Shown: in pieces, positions 1 through 8,768 of the stretch
How the letters are laid out: each line of letters begins with the position of its first letter
Numbering within the stretch: position 1 is the stretch's first letter
From: Virgibacillus salarius
GTDB taxonomy: Bacteria; Bacillota; Bacilli; Bacillales; Amphibacillaceae
Length of the DNA: 64,000 nt
Direction: 5' to 3'
Assembly: GCF_039521925.1 (NCBI RefSeq)
Contig: NZ_BAAACY010000006.1
Coordinates: 1 to 64,000 of the forward strand
Notes under the pieces: generated by a model
Seen by the model: only the letters and a program-made list of their open reading frames with translations
Told to the model about the DNA's origin: nothing
The model's database searches: none
Translations under genes and position numbers: made by a program

Positions 1-71
1 AATAGCTACTAGAGGAAGCGTAAATCTGAGCATGTAGTGATAAGGACTGAGCGAATTTTGCTCCGTTTTTT
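1..71 (+). repeat. Dispersed repeat A, copy 1
   Basis: This stretch is nearly identical to 26308-26376: both begin AATAGCTACTAGAG, contain AGCGTAAATCTGAGCAT and TAGTGATAAGGACTGAGCG, and end in GAATTTTG plus a T-rich run. It is noncoding. It probably continues left of the window, because the second copy is preceded by a hairpin. Function is unknown. Confidence 0.8.
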
Positions 72-235
72 TAGGTTTGCCCATTATGGCGTGGTGGGCT
101 CCAATGGGGTGAAAGTCTCTCAGTACGACCTAGTAGTGATAAGTACATAGCCAAAAGCAAGGGTGTCCATGCTGCTGAAGATCCAGTACTAGATAAGGGT
201 GTAGGAAATATGACGTTATATTTGAGTATGCATAT
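72..235 (+). other. Possible group II intron fragment
   Basis: The segment contains GGTGAAAGTC, ACATAGCC and AAGGGTGTCC in the order expected for domain I of bacterial group II introns. No reverse transcriptase gene or intron 3' end is visible, so at most this is a 5' remnant. The match is to remembered motifs only and is weak. Covariance-model scoring against group II intron models would settle it. Confidence 0.3.
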
Positions 236-305
236 ATATACAATCTAATGTCGAGTTGAGTCATCTTGTTTTTTCTGTCTACAATAGAGTAAAGGGGGCG
301 CTTAC

Positions 306-1208
306 ATGAAGAACAAAATATCAATTATTGGTGTACCAATGGATTTAGGTCAAAGCCGCCGTGGAGTGGATATGGGGCCTAGTGCTATGCGCTACGCAGG
401 CGCTATTGAAAAATTAGAAGAATTAGATTATCAAATCCATGATCTCGGTGATATCCCGATTAATCGTCCGGATAAACCTACGACGGATAATAGTAGTAAT
501 TTAAAAAATTTAGCTCAAGTGGTTGAGGCAAATCAAAAGCTAGCAGAAATGGTAGATAAAGAAATAGAAAAGAGACATTTTCCTTTAATATTCGGCGGAG
601 ATCATAGTATTGCAATTGGTAGTTTAGCCGGGATATCCAAGCATTATGAAAATCTTGGTGTGATATGGTATGATGCACATGGTGATTTAAACTCTGGAGA
701 AACTTCACCATCAGGTAATATCCATGGTATGCCGCTAGCTGTTAGTTTAGGAATTGGTCATGAAAAGCTAACAAATATTTTAGGGTTTGCGCCAAAGATT
801 AAACCAGAGAATATTGTGATTATTGGTGCACGCTCACTCGATCCTGGCGAAAGAGAGTTGATTCGCGACAGGGGGATCAAGGTCTATACGATGCATGAAC
901 TAGATCGAATGGGAATGCCAAAGGTTATGGAAGAAACGATTTCTTATTTGAAAGAACGTACGGATGGAGTGCATTTAAGCTTGGACCTTGACGGGCTTGA
1001 TCCATCAGAAGCTCCAGGAGTAGGAACACCAGTTATAGGTGGTATTACTTATAGAGAAAGTCATCTGGCAATGGAAATGCTTGAAGAATCAAAACTACTG
1101 ACGTCTGCAGAGTTTGTCGAAGTCAATCCAATTTTGGATGAAAAAAATAAAACTGCTACTGTTGCTGTCGGATTAATGGGATCACTTTTTGGAGAAAAAT
1201 TGAAATAA
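306..1208 (+). CDS. rocF: Arginase
   Basis: A 300-residue arginase that hydrolyses L-arginine to ornithine and urea in the cytoplasm, the first step of the arginase catabolic route. All three manganese-binding signatures of the ureohydrolase family are present: GGDHS at about residues 97-101, DAHGD at 123-127 and DLDGLDP at 227-233. Length is normal for the family. The ATG follows an AAAGGGGG ribosome site at 290-297. It is transcribed alone and closed by a strong terminator. Arginase next to sigW-cdaA is a common bacillus arrangement. Confidence 0.95.
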   Translation: MKNKISIIGVPMDLGQSRRGVDMGPSAMRYAGAIEKLEELDYQIHDLGDIPINRPDKPTTDNSSNLKNLAQVVEANQKLAEMVDKEIEKRHFPLIFGGDHSIAIGSLAGISKHYENLGVIWYDAHGDLNSGETSPSGNIHGMPLAVSLGIGHEKLTNILGFAPKIKPENIVIIGARSLDPGERELIRDRGIKVYTMHELDRMGMPKVMEETISYLKERTDGVHLSLDLDGLDPSEAPGVGTPVIGGITYRESHLAMEMLEESKLLTSAEFVEVNPILDEKNKTATVAVGLMGSLFGEKLK

Positions 1209-1249
1209 TAAAATGAATAGCAGTGGTGAAATTTTCGATCAATAAAAAA

Positions 1250-1287
1250 GACATTAAATTTCAAACTGGAAATTTGATGTCTTTTTT
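1250..1287 (+). terminator. Rho-independent terminator after rocF
   Basis: 13-base arms GACATTAAATTTC (1250-1262) and GAAATTTGATGTC (1269-1281) with one wobble pair, a six-base loop and a T7 run. An A-run on the left side means it could also stop leftward transcription. Confidence 0.9.
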
Positions 1288-1346
1288 TACCCTAATTTCT
1301 CTATTTTTATTGTGTTGTAACGTGATGTTTTGTGAATACATACATA

Positions 1347-1499
1347 TTATTTACTGTTATGAAGATATTCATTAATGAGCTGGTCTAGCTTCATACTAGA
1401 AGAGATGACAGCTTCGGAAGTTAATGCATGTGAGTTACTCAGAGATATCATTTCTTCTCGACATTTTTCGATTTTTTCCAATAAAACATAATTACTCAC
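1347..1499 (-). CDS. Spo0E-like sporulation regulatory peptide
   Basis: A 50-residue reading frame with a GTG start at 1499 behind AGGAGG (about 8 bases away). The C-terminal half carries the Spo0E-family signature SxxLDxLIxxY (SMKLDQLINEY), and the N-terminal half is a helix of the LLEKIEKCREEM type, giving the expected helical hairpin. Family members such as B. subtilis Spo0E, YisI and YnzD are aspartyl phosphatases that dephosphorylate Spo0A~P and so delay sporulation. The catalytic role here is inferred from the motif. The gene lies between rocF and sigW on the opposite strand. Confidence 0.8.
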   Translation of the reverse strand: MSNYVLLEKIEKCREEMISLSNSHALTSEAVISSSMKLDQLINEYLHNSK

Positions 1500-1586
1500 A
1501 AAACTATCCTCCTATCTAGTATACTATAATAGGAGAGTAGCCAAATTTTTGCAATCATAAACATAGATAATTTTTCTGTTATTTTT

Positions 1587-1613
1587 TGAAACCTTTTCGA
1601 GGAGTTATTCGTA
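1587..1613 (+). promoter_or_regulatory. SigW-type autoregulatory promoter of sigW
   Basis: TGAAAC at 1587-1592, a 17-base spacer and CGTA at 1610-1613 exactly match the SigW consensus (TGAAAC-N16/17-CGTA). It lies 34 bases upstream of the sigW start, which indicates positive autoregulation as in B. subtilis. Confidence 0.9.
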
Positions 1614-1647
1614 ACATGAATACCGCATAGTTGGCGGAGGTACCAAT

Positions 1648-2211
1648 ATGGATGAAATGATAAGAGAGAGAATAAAACAAGTGAAAAAAGGAGATCAATC
1701 AGCTTTTGAGGATGTGGTCTCATTCTTTCAAAACAAGATTTATCAGCATTGCTATCGAATGCTTGGTAATGCACACGAGGCGGAAGATATAGCGCAGGAA
1801 GCTTTTATTCGTGCATATGTAAATATCCATTCGTTTGATGACCGCAGGAAGTTTTCAACATGGTTATATCGTATTGCTACAAACCTAACGATTGACCGTA
1901 TTCGAAAACGGAAGCCGGATCATTACCTTGATGCAGAAGTAAAGGGGACAGAAGGATTAAATATGTACTCTCAATTGGCTGATAACGGCCGTCTGCCAGA
2001 GGAAGAGGTGGAAGGGTTAGAGCTGCAACGCTATATTCAACAGGAGATCATACAGCTTCCTCCGAAATATCGAAGTATCATTATGCTTCGATATATTGAA
2101 GAATTTTCCCTTCAGGAGATAAGTGAAATCCTAGACATCCCTTTAGGAACGGTAAAAACCCGAATCCACCGAGGAAGGGAAGCTTTACGGAAAAAGCTTC
2201 GTCACGTGTAA
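1648..2211 (+). CDS. sigW: ECF RNA polymerase sigma factor SigW
   Basis: A 187-residue extracytoplasmic-function sigma factor. Region 2 (about residues 24-90) includes the EDIAQEAFIRAY helix, and region 4 (about 130-180) ends in the helix-turn-helix QEISEILDIPLGTVKTRIHRG-type segment that reads the -35 element. In bacilli SigW activates genes against cell-envelope attack such as antimicrobial peptides, bacteriocins and alkaline shock. It is cotranscribed with its anti-sigma factor six bases downstream. A consensus SigW promoter precedes it, and the start is fixed by GGCGGAGG at 1633-1640. Confidence 0.95.
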   Translation: MDEMIRERIKQVKKGDQSAFEDVVSFFQNKIYQHCYRMLGNAHEAEDIAQEAFIRAYVNIHSFDDRRKFSTWLYRIATNLTIDRIRKRKPDHYLDAEVKGTEGLNMYSQLADNGRLPEEEVEGLELQRYIQQEIIQLPPKYRSIIMLRYIEEFSLQEISEILDIPLGTVKTRIHRGREALRKKLRHV

Positions 2212-2226
2212 AGGAGTGTGACTCAC

Positions 2227-2859
2227 TTGAAATGTAATAATGAAGCTGTAGAATTAATGCATAAATATTTAGACGGTGATATTACCAAAGAGCAAGAGCA
2301 AACACTTAGTCAGCATTTAGAGAGCTGTGATGCATGCCAAAGGCATTTTCATGAGTTAAAACGAACCATTACATTTATTCAAAGTGCAGAACAAATAAAA
2401 GCACCAGCGAATTTCACAGCTACTGTTATGGAAAAGCTTCCTACAGAAAAGAAACGAATAAAATATACAAGGTGGTTTAAGGCTCATCCAATGCTTACAG
2501 CAGCAGCCATCTTTTTCGTATTTATGCTAAGTGGAATGCTTTCCGTTTGGAATCAGGATAGTGAGCTAGTTGTTTCCAAACAGGAGGACTTGGTCATTAA
2601 TGGGGATACAGTTATTGTGCCGCAGGATGTGACCGTAGATGGAGACTTACTAGTAAAAAATGGAAATCTCATTATAAATGGTACCATTGATGGAAATGTG
2701 ACACTCATCAACGGTAAGCTGATAGAAGAACCAATTGAAGGTGAAGGACTGATGGCTTCAGTTGGAGAGGTAAACGGAGAATTAAAGCACGTTGATCAAG
2801 TTTTTGAATGGATATGGTACTCAATTAAACAACTGTTTCAAAGTGTTTTTGCATTATGA
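2227..2859 (+). CDS. rsiW: Anti-sigma-W factor RsiW
   Basis: A membrane-anchored anti-sigma factor of about 210 residues that sequesters SigW until regulated proteolysis releases it. The N-terminal zinc anti-sigma domain holds an H-x3-C-x2-C motif (HLESCDACQRH, about 32-42). One membrane segment lies at about residues 90-110 (AAAIFFVFMLSGML), followed by an extracytoplasmic part with hydrophobic beta repeats. I place the start at TTG 2227, which is 10 bases from AAGGAG and aligns with B. subtilis RsiW. An in-frame GTG at 2218 is too close to the ribosome site. Confidence 0.9.
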   Translation: MKCNNEAVELMHKYLDGDITKEQEQTLSQHLESCDACQRHFHELKRTITFIQSAEQIKAPANFTATVMEKLPTEKKRIKYTRWFKAHPMLTAAAIFFVFMLSGMLSVWNQDSELVVSKQEDLVINGDTVIVPQDVTVDGDLLVKNGNLIINGTIDGNVTLINGKLIEEPIEGEGLMASVGEVNGELKHVDQVFEWIWYSIKQLFQSVFAL

Positions 2860-2873
2860 GGCTACAATAGATT

Positions 2874-2908
2874 AGTCTGAATATCGGCATTCCGATTTCA
2901 GGCTTTTT
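2874..2908 (+). terminator. Terminator after sigW-rsiW
   Basis: Hairpin of AGTCTGAATATCGG (2874-2887) with CCGAT/TTCAGGCT (2892-2904), a CATT loop and a T5 run. It separates the sigW-rsiW operon from the cdaA operon. Confidence 0.85.
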
Positions 2909-2978
2909 CTTATACCGTCAAAGTAGTTGATTACTTGCTTACTTTAGAGTGATATCATACATGTTACTGGTAAAATTA

Positions 2979-2987
2979 TGTTATAAT
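2979..2987 (+). promoter_or_regulatory. Probable extended -10 promoter of the cdaA operon
   Basis: TG-T-TATAAT (TGNTATAAT) lies about 60 bases upstream of the cdaA start. No good -35 box is seen at the right distance, which extended -10 promoters tolerate. Confidence 0.5.
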
Positions 2988-3049
2988 AATAACGTTATGG
3001 TCACAATGAAACTAGTGTTTAGAAATTTTTCGTAGAAGGATGTGTAATC

Positions 3050-3871
3050 ATGCTTGATGGGGGATTCGACCTGATACAGCTCCTAAGGATAGGCGTAGAT
3101 ATTGCTCTCGTCTGGTATGTTATATATAAATTAATCATGCTAATCAGAGGAACGAAGGCAATCCAGCTTTTAAAAGGAATTGCTGTAGTATTGGCTGTAT
3201 GGCTTATTAGTATTGTTTTAAATTTACAAACCGTTCAATATTTTACCAATCAGATAATTGAATGGGGACTTATTGTCATCATTATTCTGTTCCAGCCTGA
3301 ACTGAGAAGAGCGCTAGAACAACTGGGTAGGGGTAATATATTTGGACGAAGCTCACGCTCAGAAGAAGAAATAATTGAACAAAATATTGAAGCGATTATT
3401 CAGTCTTGTAATTATATGGCAAAACGACGGATTGGTGCTCTCATCTCGATTGAACGCGAGACAGGCATTGGCGATTATGCGGAGACAGGTATCCCAATTG
3501 ATGGCAAGCTGACACATCAGCTTCTTACAAATATATTCACTCCAAACACACCATTACATGATGGTGCGGTGATCTTAAAAGGAGATATTATCACTGCCGC
3601 AGCATGTTATCTACCATTATCGGAAAGTCCTTTTATTTCCAAAGAACTTGGTACTAGACACCGTGCTGCAATGGGAATTAGTGAAGTTACTGACGCTTTA
3701 ACTATAGTTGTATCGGAGGAAACAGGTAATATTTCATGTACAAAAAATGGTGAGCTACATAGAGAGCTTGACCAAGAAGGTCTTCGTACATTATTACGAG
3801 AGAATTTGTCATTAAGCTTAAAAGCCCCTAGTAAAAAGTCAAAAAAGAGGAGGGGAAACAAAAATGGATAA
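3050..3871 (+). CDS. cdaA: Diadenylate cyclase CdaA
   Basis: A 273-residue membrane-bound diadenylate cyclase (DacA/YbbP class) that makes cyclic di-AMP from two ATP; this messenger controls potassium and osmolyte balance and wall homeostasis. Three membrane segments occupy about residues 10-85. The DisA_N catalytic domain follows, with DGA (in LHDGAVILKGD) and RHR (in GTRHRAAMG) binding-site motifs. The C-terminus is lysine/arginine rich. The gene overlaps cdaR by eight bases, and the cdaA-cdaR-glmM order is the conserved Firmicute operon whose products form one complex. Confidence 0.96.
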   Translation: MLDGGFDLIQLLRIGVDIALVWYVIYKLIMLIRGTKAIQLLKGIAVVLAVWLISIVLNLQTVQYFTNQIIEWGLIVIIILFQPELRRALEQLGRGNIFGRSSRSEEEIIEQNIEAIIQSCNYMAKRRIGALISIERETGIGDYAETGIPIDGKLTHQLLTNIFTPNTPLHDGAVILKGDIITAAACYLPLSESPFISKELGTRHRAAMGISEVTDALTIVVSEETGNISCTKNGELHRELDQEGLRTLLRENLSLSLKAPSKKSKKRRGNKNG

Positions 3872-5102
3872 TTGGTTTAGAAGTAAATGGTTTGTCCGTG
3901 TCGTTTCCTTGGCCTTTGCGGTGTTGTTTTATGTCTTTGTGTCTGTAGAAGTACAAAATAGACCAAATAATGATGGCTTAACGTTTCCATCGGGGGACAG
4001 CTCTCAAGAATTACAGACTTTAGATGATGTGCCAGTAAATATTAAAATTGATAACGAAAAATATGTGGTTAGTGGTGTTCCTGAATACGTATCTGTTTCC
4101 ATGGAAGGGTCTGCTGGCTTCCTCACTCCTACAATTAAAAATAGGAATTTCAACGTATATGTTGATTTACAAGGATTAAAAGCTGGAGAACATACCGTGG
4201 AATTACAACATGATATTTCTAGCGGATTAGATGTTTATATTGAACCAAAGCGGATTGATGTAACCATTGAAGAGAAAGCAACGAAAGAATTCAATGTCAT
4301 GGTTGACTTCTTAAATGAAAGTCAAATTGCTGAAGGTTATGAGCTAGGTGATTACGAAGTTAATCCTAAAACCGTAACGATTACCAGTGCCAAAAGCGTA
4401 ATTGATAAGATTGGTATTGTAAAAGCATATGTCGATTTATCTAATTTGGATAAGCCAATTAATAATCGGGAAGTACCTGTTAATGTTTATGATAATCAAG
4501 GTAGTGAATTAAACGTGAATGTTGAACCAGGGAATGTTATCATTTCTGCGGATATAGATAATCCGAGCAAGAAAGTACCACTAAGTTTAAAGACGAGTGG
4601 GAAGTTGCCGGAGGGCTATGCATTATCATCGATTTCTGCTAATGTAGAGGAAGTGGAAGTGTTTGCAAGCAATAGCTTGCTCCAAAATATTGACGAGATT
4701 ACAACGGAAGACATCGATTTGTCGAAGATTGAACAATCAGGTACAATCGAGGCGAAGTTAGCCTTACCAGAGGGAGCAAGCGCACCTGGAGTAGAGAATA
4801 TTAAAGTGGATGTAGAAATAGAACAAACGAAAACCATTAAAGCTTTACCAATTAATGTAGAATCTCTGGGAGATGGACAAGAAGTATCCTTTATCGATCC
4901 ATCCAATGCAGAGTTAGACATCACAGTTACTGGAAATCAAGCAGACATTGCAAAGCTAAAAGCTGATGATTTCCAAGCATCAATAAATGTGGAAGGTCTG
5001 GACGTTGGGGAGCATGATGTCCCAATAACGATTGAAGGACCCGATGGAGTAACCGTTGAAGCTGAATTCGAACAAGCTACGATTGAAATAAGTGAATCTT
5101 AA
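3864..5102 (+). CDS. cdaR: CdaA regulatory protein CdaR (YbbR domains)
   Basis: A 412-residue protein with one N-terminal membrane anchor (about residues 10-28, VVSLAFAVLFYVFVSV) and about four extracytoplasmic YbbR repeats of roughly 80-90 residues. Family members bind CdaA across the membrane and modulate cyclic di-AMP synthesis. It starts inside the 3' end of cdaA, indicating translational coupling, and is followed 57 bases later by glmM. No defect is seen. Confidence 0.93.
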   Translation: MDNWFRSKWFVRVVSLAFAVLFYVFVSVEVQNRPNNDGLTFPSGDSSQELQTLDDVPVNIKIDNEKYVVSGVPEYVSVSMEGSAGFLTPTIKNRNFNVYVDLQGLKAGEHTVELQHDISSGLDVYIEPKRIDVTIEEKATKEFNVMVDFLNESQIAEGYELGDYEVNPKTVTITSAKSVIDKIGIVKAYVDLSNLDKPINNREVPVNVYDNQGSELNVNVEPGNVIISADIDNPSKKVPLSLKTSGKLPEGYALSSISANVEEVEVFASNSLLQNIDEITTEDIDLSKIEQSGTIEAKLALPEGASAPGVENIKVDVEIEQTKTIKALPINVESLGDGQEVSFIDPSNAELDITVTGNQADIAKLKADDFQASINVEGLDVGEHDVPITIEGPDGVTVEAEFEQATIEISES

Positions 5103-5159
5103 TATAGGATTGCTCTCGCTTGATAAACGGTGAAAAGGATATAAAGGAGAGAAACTCAC

Positions 5160-6506
5160 ATGGGAAATTATTTTGGAACAGATGGAGTACGCGGAGTAGC
5201 AAATAAGGATCTTACTCCAGAATTAGCCTTTAAGTTAGGGCGTATTGGTGGTTACGTATTAACAAAAGAAACGCAGCGACCTAAGATCATCATTGGTCGT
5301 GATACGCGGATATCTGGCCATATGCTTGAGGGAGCACTGGTAGCCGGATTACTTTCTATCGGTGCAGAAGTAATGAGACTAGGTGTTATTTCCACTCCAG
5401 GTGTTGCGTATTTAACCAAAGCAACTAGTTCACAAGCTGGTGTAATGATCTCAGCCTCTCACAATCCTGTTGAAGATAATGGAATTAAATTCTTTGGTCC
5501 AGACGGCTTTAAACTAACAGATGATCAAGAAAATGAAATTGAAGCGCTTATGGACGGAGAAGACGAGTTACCACGTCCGATTGGTGCCGATGTTGGGAGC
5601 GTCAACGACTATTTTGAAGGCGGTCAAAAGTATCTATCCTTCTTAAAAGATACGGTTGATAATGATTTTGGCGGATTAAAAATAGCTTTTGACTGTGCAC
5701 ACGGTGCTACATCAAGTTTGGCTACACATTTATTTGCTGATTTAGAAGCGGATATCTATTCTATCGGCTCATCTCCAGACGGATTGAATATTAATGATGG
5801 TGTTGGGTCTACACATCCGGAGAAGCTTCAAGCTTTTGTGAAAGAGAAAGATGCTGATATTGGTCTAGCATTTGATGGCGATGGTGACCGATTAATTGCT
5901 GTTGATGAAAAAGGAAATCTTGTAGATGGCGATCAAATCATGTTTATATGTGCTAAATATATGAATGAAAAAGGAGCCCTTCGTCATAATACGGTCGTTT
6001 CTACGGTAATGAGTAATATCGGTTTTTATAAAGCATTGGAAGAGAATGGCATGCGTAGTGATAAAACAGCAGTAGGGGATCGCTATGTGATGGAGGAAAT
6101 GCGAAAAGGTGGATACAATCTTGGTGGTGAACAATCTGGACATATTATCTTTCTAGATTATAACACTACGGGAGATGGCATGCTGTCAGCGTTACAATTA
6201 GTAAATGTAATGACGGAAACTGGTAAGCCGCTGTCAGAGTTAGCAGAAGAAATGACCATTTATCCGCAAATACTTAAAAATGTAAGAGTCTCTGACAAGA
6301 AAGAAGCATTAAATCATCCAGAAATAAAGAAAGAGATTGCAGCAGTAGAAGAGGAACTTGGAGAACAAGGACGTGTCTTAGTAAGACCATCTGGTACCGA
6401 ACCACTGGTGCGGGTAATGGTTGAATCACCAACGAAAGAAGAATGTGAGAAATATGTTAATCAAGTCGTAGCTGTAATTGAAAGACTGCTTGGAACAAAT
6501 CATTAA
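5160..6506 (+). CDS. glmM: Phosphoglucosamine mutase
   Basis: A 448-residue enzyme that interconverts glucosamine-6-phosphate and glucosamine-1-phosphate on the route to UDP-GlcNAc and peptidoglycan. The phosphoserine loop is ISASHNP (about residues 98-104), the magnesium loop DGDGDR lies near residue 240, and the phosphate-binding loop RPSGTEP near residue 410. In other Firmicutes GlmM binds and inhibits CdaA, which fits its place in this operon. AAAGGAG precedes the ATG. A strong terminator follows, so glmS is not read through from here. Confidence 0.97.
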   Translation: MGNYFGTDGVRGVANKDLTPELAFKLGRIGGYVLTKETQRPKIIIGRDTRISGHMLEGALVAGLLSIGAEVMRLGVISTPGVAYLTKATSSQAGVMISASHNPVEDNGIKFFGPDGFKLTDDQENEIEALMDGEDELPRPIGADVGSVNDYFEGGQKYLSFLKDTVDNDFGGLKIAFDCAHGATSSLATHLFADLEADIYSIGSSPDGLNINDGVGSTHPEKLQAFVKEKDADIGLAFDGDGDRLIAVDEKGNLVDGDQIMFICAKYMNEKGALRHNTVVSTVMSNIGFYKALEENGMRSDKTAVGDRYVMEEMRKGGYNLGGEQSGHIIFLDYNTTGDGMLSALQLVNVMTETGKPLSELAEEMTIYPQILKNVRVSDKKEALNHPEIKKEIAAVEEELGEQGRVLVRPSGTEPLVRVMVESPTKEECEKYVNQVVAVIERLLGTNH

Positions 6507-6520
6507 TTTTAAATAGTAAC

Positions 6521-6556
6521 TACTAAAAGCCGCCGCTTAATGGGCGGCTTTTAGTA
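6521..6556 (+). terminator. Terminator after glmM
   Basis: Near-perfect hairpin TACTAAAAGCCGCC (6521-6534) with GGCGGCTTTTAGTA (6543-6556). The U-run is embedded in the 3' arm. It marks the end of the conserved core operon. Confidence 0.85.
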
Positions 6557-6583
6557 TGTATGGATAGTAACTTTTCAATGTTC

Positions 6584-6612
6584 TTGACAACCATTTTTGT
6601 TCCTACTATAAT
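6584..6612 (+). promoter_or_regulatory. Consensus SigA promoter of the tetR-yqeB-like operon
   Basis: TTGACA at 6584-6589, exactly 17 bases, then TATAAT at 6607-6612. It lies 49 bases upstream of the TetR start, with a palindrome between. Confidence 0.92.
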
Positions 6613-6633
6613 TTGGTTGCTCAATCAAAAAAA

Positions 6634-6647
6634 TGATCAATTGATCA
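6634..6647 (+). promoter_or_regulatory. Palindromic operator, probably TetR autoregulatory
   Basis: The perfect 14-base palindrome TGATCAATTGATCA sits just downstream of the -10 box and directly before the ribosome site of the TetR gene, where a bound repressor would block initiation. Binding by the adjacent TetR protein is inferred. Confidence 0.7.
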
Positions 6648-6660
6648 GGAGTTGTGATAT

Positions 6661-7254
6661 ATGAATGATAGACAATCCTTTATTGCTGAAGCTAGAAGAG
6701 AACAAATTATAAAGGCAGCAATTGAAGTTCTTGAAGAGATTGGTTATGTAAGTGCCAGTTTATCTAAAATAGCTAAAAAAGCAAACATTAGTACTGGCCT
6801 TATTTCGTATCATTTCTCGGGAAAAGAAGATTTGATGAATAGTACGCTTGGTTATCTGATTCAGAACGAATTTTTATTCATTCGTAAAAGGGTAGAGCAA
6901 AATAGTAAAGCGGAGGAAAGATTAGCAGCTTATATAGATGCAAGTTTAGATTATCAGTTGAAGCATCTTTCAAATAATATTGCTCTAATAGAAATTGTTT
7001 TTCATGCACGCACAGATGAATATGTACCTTATTATCTGTTAGAGGAAGAAGAGGGAGATCCAATAACGATATTATTAAAGGATATCTTACAAATGGGACA
7101 GACGAATAATGATTTTGCTAAATTTTCCGTTAAAACAGTAGTAACTATTATACGAGGAGCTATTTCAGAGTTTATGCTATCCAATGATTCTAAACAAAGT
7201 ACGGAACAATATGGAGAAGAATTAAAAAACATGGTATTTAAAATGGTGAAGTAG
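6661..7254 (+). CDS. TetR/AcrR family transcriptional regulator
   Basis: A 197-residue one-component regulator. The N-terminal TetR helix-turn-helix spans about residues 12-60 (IIKAAIEVLEEIGY, then LSKIAKKANISTGLISYHF). The C-terminal helical domain should bind an unidentified ligand. A consensus promoter and a perfect palindrome lie just upstream, suggesting self-repression. The stop overlaps the next reading frame, and the YqeB-like membrane protein starts 17 bases on, so the two probably form one transcript and the membrane protein is the likely regulated target. Confidence 0.88.
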   Translation: MNDRQSFIAEARREQIIKAAIEVLEEIGYVSASLSKIAKKANISTGLISYHFSGKEDLMNSTLGYLIQNEFLFIRKRVEQNSKAEERLAAYIDASLDYQLKHLSNNIALIEIVFHARTDEYVPYYLLEEEEGDPITILLKDILQMGQTNNDFAKFSVKTVVTIIRGAISEFMLSNDSKQSTEQYGEELKNMVFKMVK

Positions 7255-7271
7255 TGGAGGGAGGAAACAAC

Positions 7272-7955
7272 ATGCTAAATGAAGAGACAGTCTTAGGATT
7301 AAAGCGATTCGATAAGTTGTTTATCATTGTCATTTCTATTACCGTTGGTGGGCTGCTTGGCTGGTTTATTCCTGTCATCATTGATTGGGTACTAGAGCTG
7401 CCATTTGTACCGATGGAAGGTATTATTTCTATAATTGATTCATTAAATCATTTTTGGGTTTCGGTTGTTGCTACAATTGTAGGCGTTATTGCAGGTATCG
7501 CTTTTATAGTTTATGTCTTTCATGTAACGCTGAAGGTGAAGGTATCCGATAAACAGATTACTTTAATTCTTGGAGAGATGAGAAGGGATATTCATAAGCA
7601 GGCTATTTCTGCAATTTTTATGGAAAATAAAACCTTGATTATTCTTGGAGAAAATAGTAAAGAAATTTTCCGAGAAGACTTGGAGGTTAAAAAGGAAGAG
7701 GCAAAGGAAGCCTTTTTATATTATGGTTACCCTTGGAAGAACGAAGACCCTTTTATAAAGGATTATCAACGCTGGGAATTGGGTAATAATCAATATCCTT
7801 CCGATATTAATTCTATTCTATACGCTAGAGAACGAGCATTAAAGGAGGATAATGAGGAGGAAGCAAAGCAATTACGTGAAGATTTGGCCAAGCTAGGTGT
7901 AGTAATCCAAGATAAACAAAAAGCACAGTATATTCGTTTAATAAAACAGGGGTGA
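7272..7955 (+). CDS. YqeB-like membrane protein
   Basis: A 227-residue protein with two predicted membrane segments (about residues 16-40 and 62-86) followed by a cytoplasmic region rich in charged helices, ending in a KEDNEEEAKQLREDL-type helix. It resembles B. subtilis YqeB, a family without an assigned function. The ATG at 7272 sits 7 bases after GGAGGGAGG, so an upstream in-frame start is unlikely. It is cotranscribed with the TetR gene. No catalytic motif is visible. Confidence 0.7.
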   Translation: MLNEETVLGLKRFDKLFIIVISITVGGLLGWFIPVIIDWVLELPFVPMEGIISIIDSLNHFWVSVVATIVGVIAGIAFIVYVFHVTLKVKVSDKQITLILGEMRRDIHKQAISAIFMENKTLIILGENSKEIFREDLEVKKEEAKEAFLYYGYPWKNEDPFIKDYQRWELGNNQYPSDINSILYARERALKEDNEEEAKQLREDLAKLGVVIQDKQKAQYIRLIKQG

Positions 7956-8078
7956 ATAAATTCGTGCACCCCACAATGCATTCCAATTTTAGATAGAATC
8001 TACATGCTATTTAGCCCCACAATCTGTTCATCTTTCTATAATAGAGAAGAACAAAATGAAGACAGGAGGTAGTAAGCA

Positions 8079-8768
8079 TTGATAACAATCTTAACCGTCG
8101 ATGATGATGCACATATCCGTGAACTGCTTCGATTCTATTTACAAAAGGAAGGATATCAAATTATTGAGGCCGAAGATGGTCAAGCAGCATTGAAGCAATT
8201 AGCGAAGCGACAAGTTCATTTGGCAATTGTAGATATCATGATGCCGCAAATCGATGGATATCAGCTTTGTAAAGAAATTCGTACCGATTATGATATCCCT
8301 GTTCTGATGCTTACCGCAAAAGGTGAACTGACAGATAAGGAGAAAGCATATATGGCTGGTACAGATGATTATATTGTAAAGCCGTTTGAACCAAAGGAAG
8401 TTTTGTTTCGAATTAAAGCATTGCTCCGCAGGTTCCAAATGCAACATAATGAAAAAATACAACTTGGCAATACAGTGATTGATCGAAAAAGCTATGAGGT
8501 TCATACACAAGGGAAGACAATCATACTCCCATTAAAGGAATTTGAACTGTTGGCACAATTGGCGAGTTATCCGAATCGAATATTTTCTAGAGAACAGTTG
8601 ATTGAATTGGTATGGGGATCAGATTATCCAGGTAATGACCGAACAGTAGATGTACATATTAAGCGACTTCGCGAGAGATTTACCTCAGTGCAGAACGACT
8701 TTTCCATTCAAACCATTCGAGGGCTTGGTTATAAATTAGAATTCATTCGCGATGCAGGTGTTCACTAA
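8079..8768 (+). CDS. hssR: Haem response regulator HssR
   Basis: A 229-residue OmpR-family response regulator. The receiver domain (residues 1-115) has the acidic pair in VDDD, the phospho-acceptor Asp in VDIMMP (about residue 52), LTAK and VKPFEP. A winged-helix DNA-binding domain covers about 130-222. The TTG start is 9 bases after ACAGGAGG. The four-gene order with a MacB-type exporter, the protein lengths and the downstream direct-repeat operator match the HssRS-HrtAB haem-stress system of Staphylococcus and Bacillus. A single GTTCAT half-site at 8026-8031 may allow weak autoregulation. Confidence 0.88.
   Translation: MITILTVDDDAHIRELLRFYLQKEGYQIIEAEDGQAALKQLAKRQVHLAIVDIMMPQIDGYQLCKEIRTDYDIPVLMLTAKGELTDKEKAYMAGTDDYIVKPFEPKEVLFRIKALLRRFQMQHNEKIQLGNTVIDRKSYEVHTQGKTIILPLKEFELLAQLASYPNRIFSREQLIELVWGSDYPGNDRTVDVHIKRLRERFTSVQNDFSIQTIRGLGYKLEFIRDAGVH

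Noticed and set aside
8015..8031. Second full HssR box upstream of hssR
   Set aside because: Only one GTTCAT half-site (8026-8031) is present; the position 11 bases upstream does not match.
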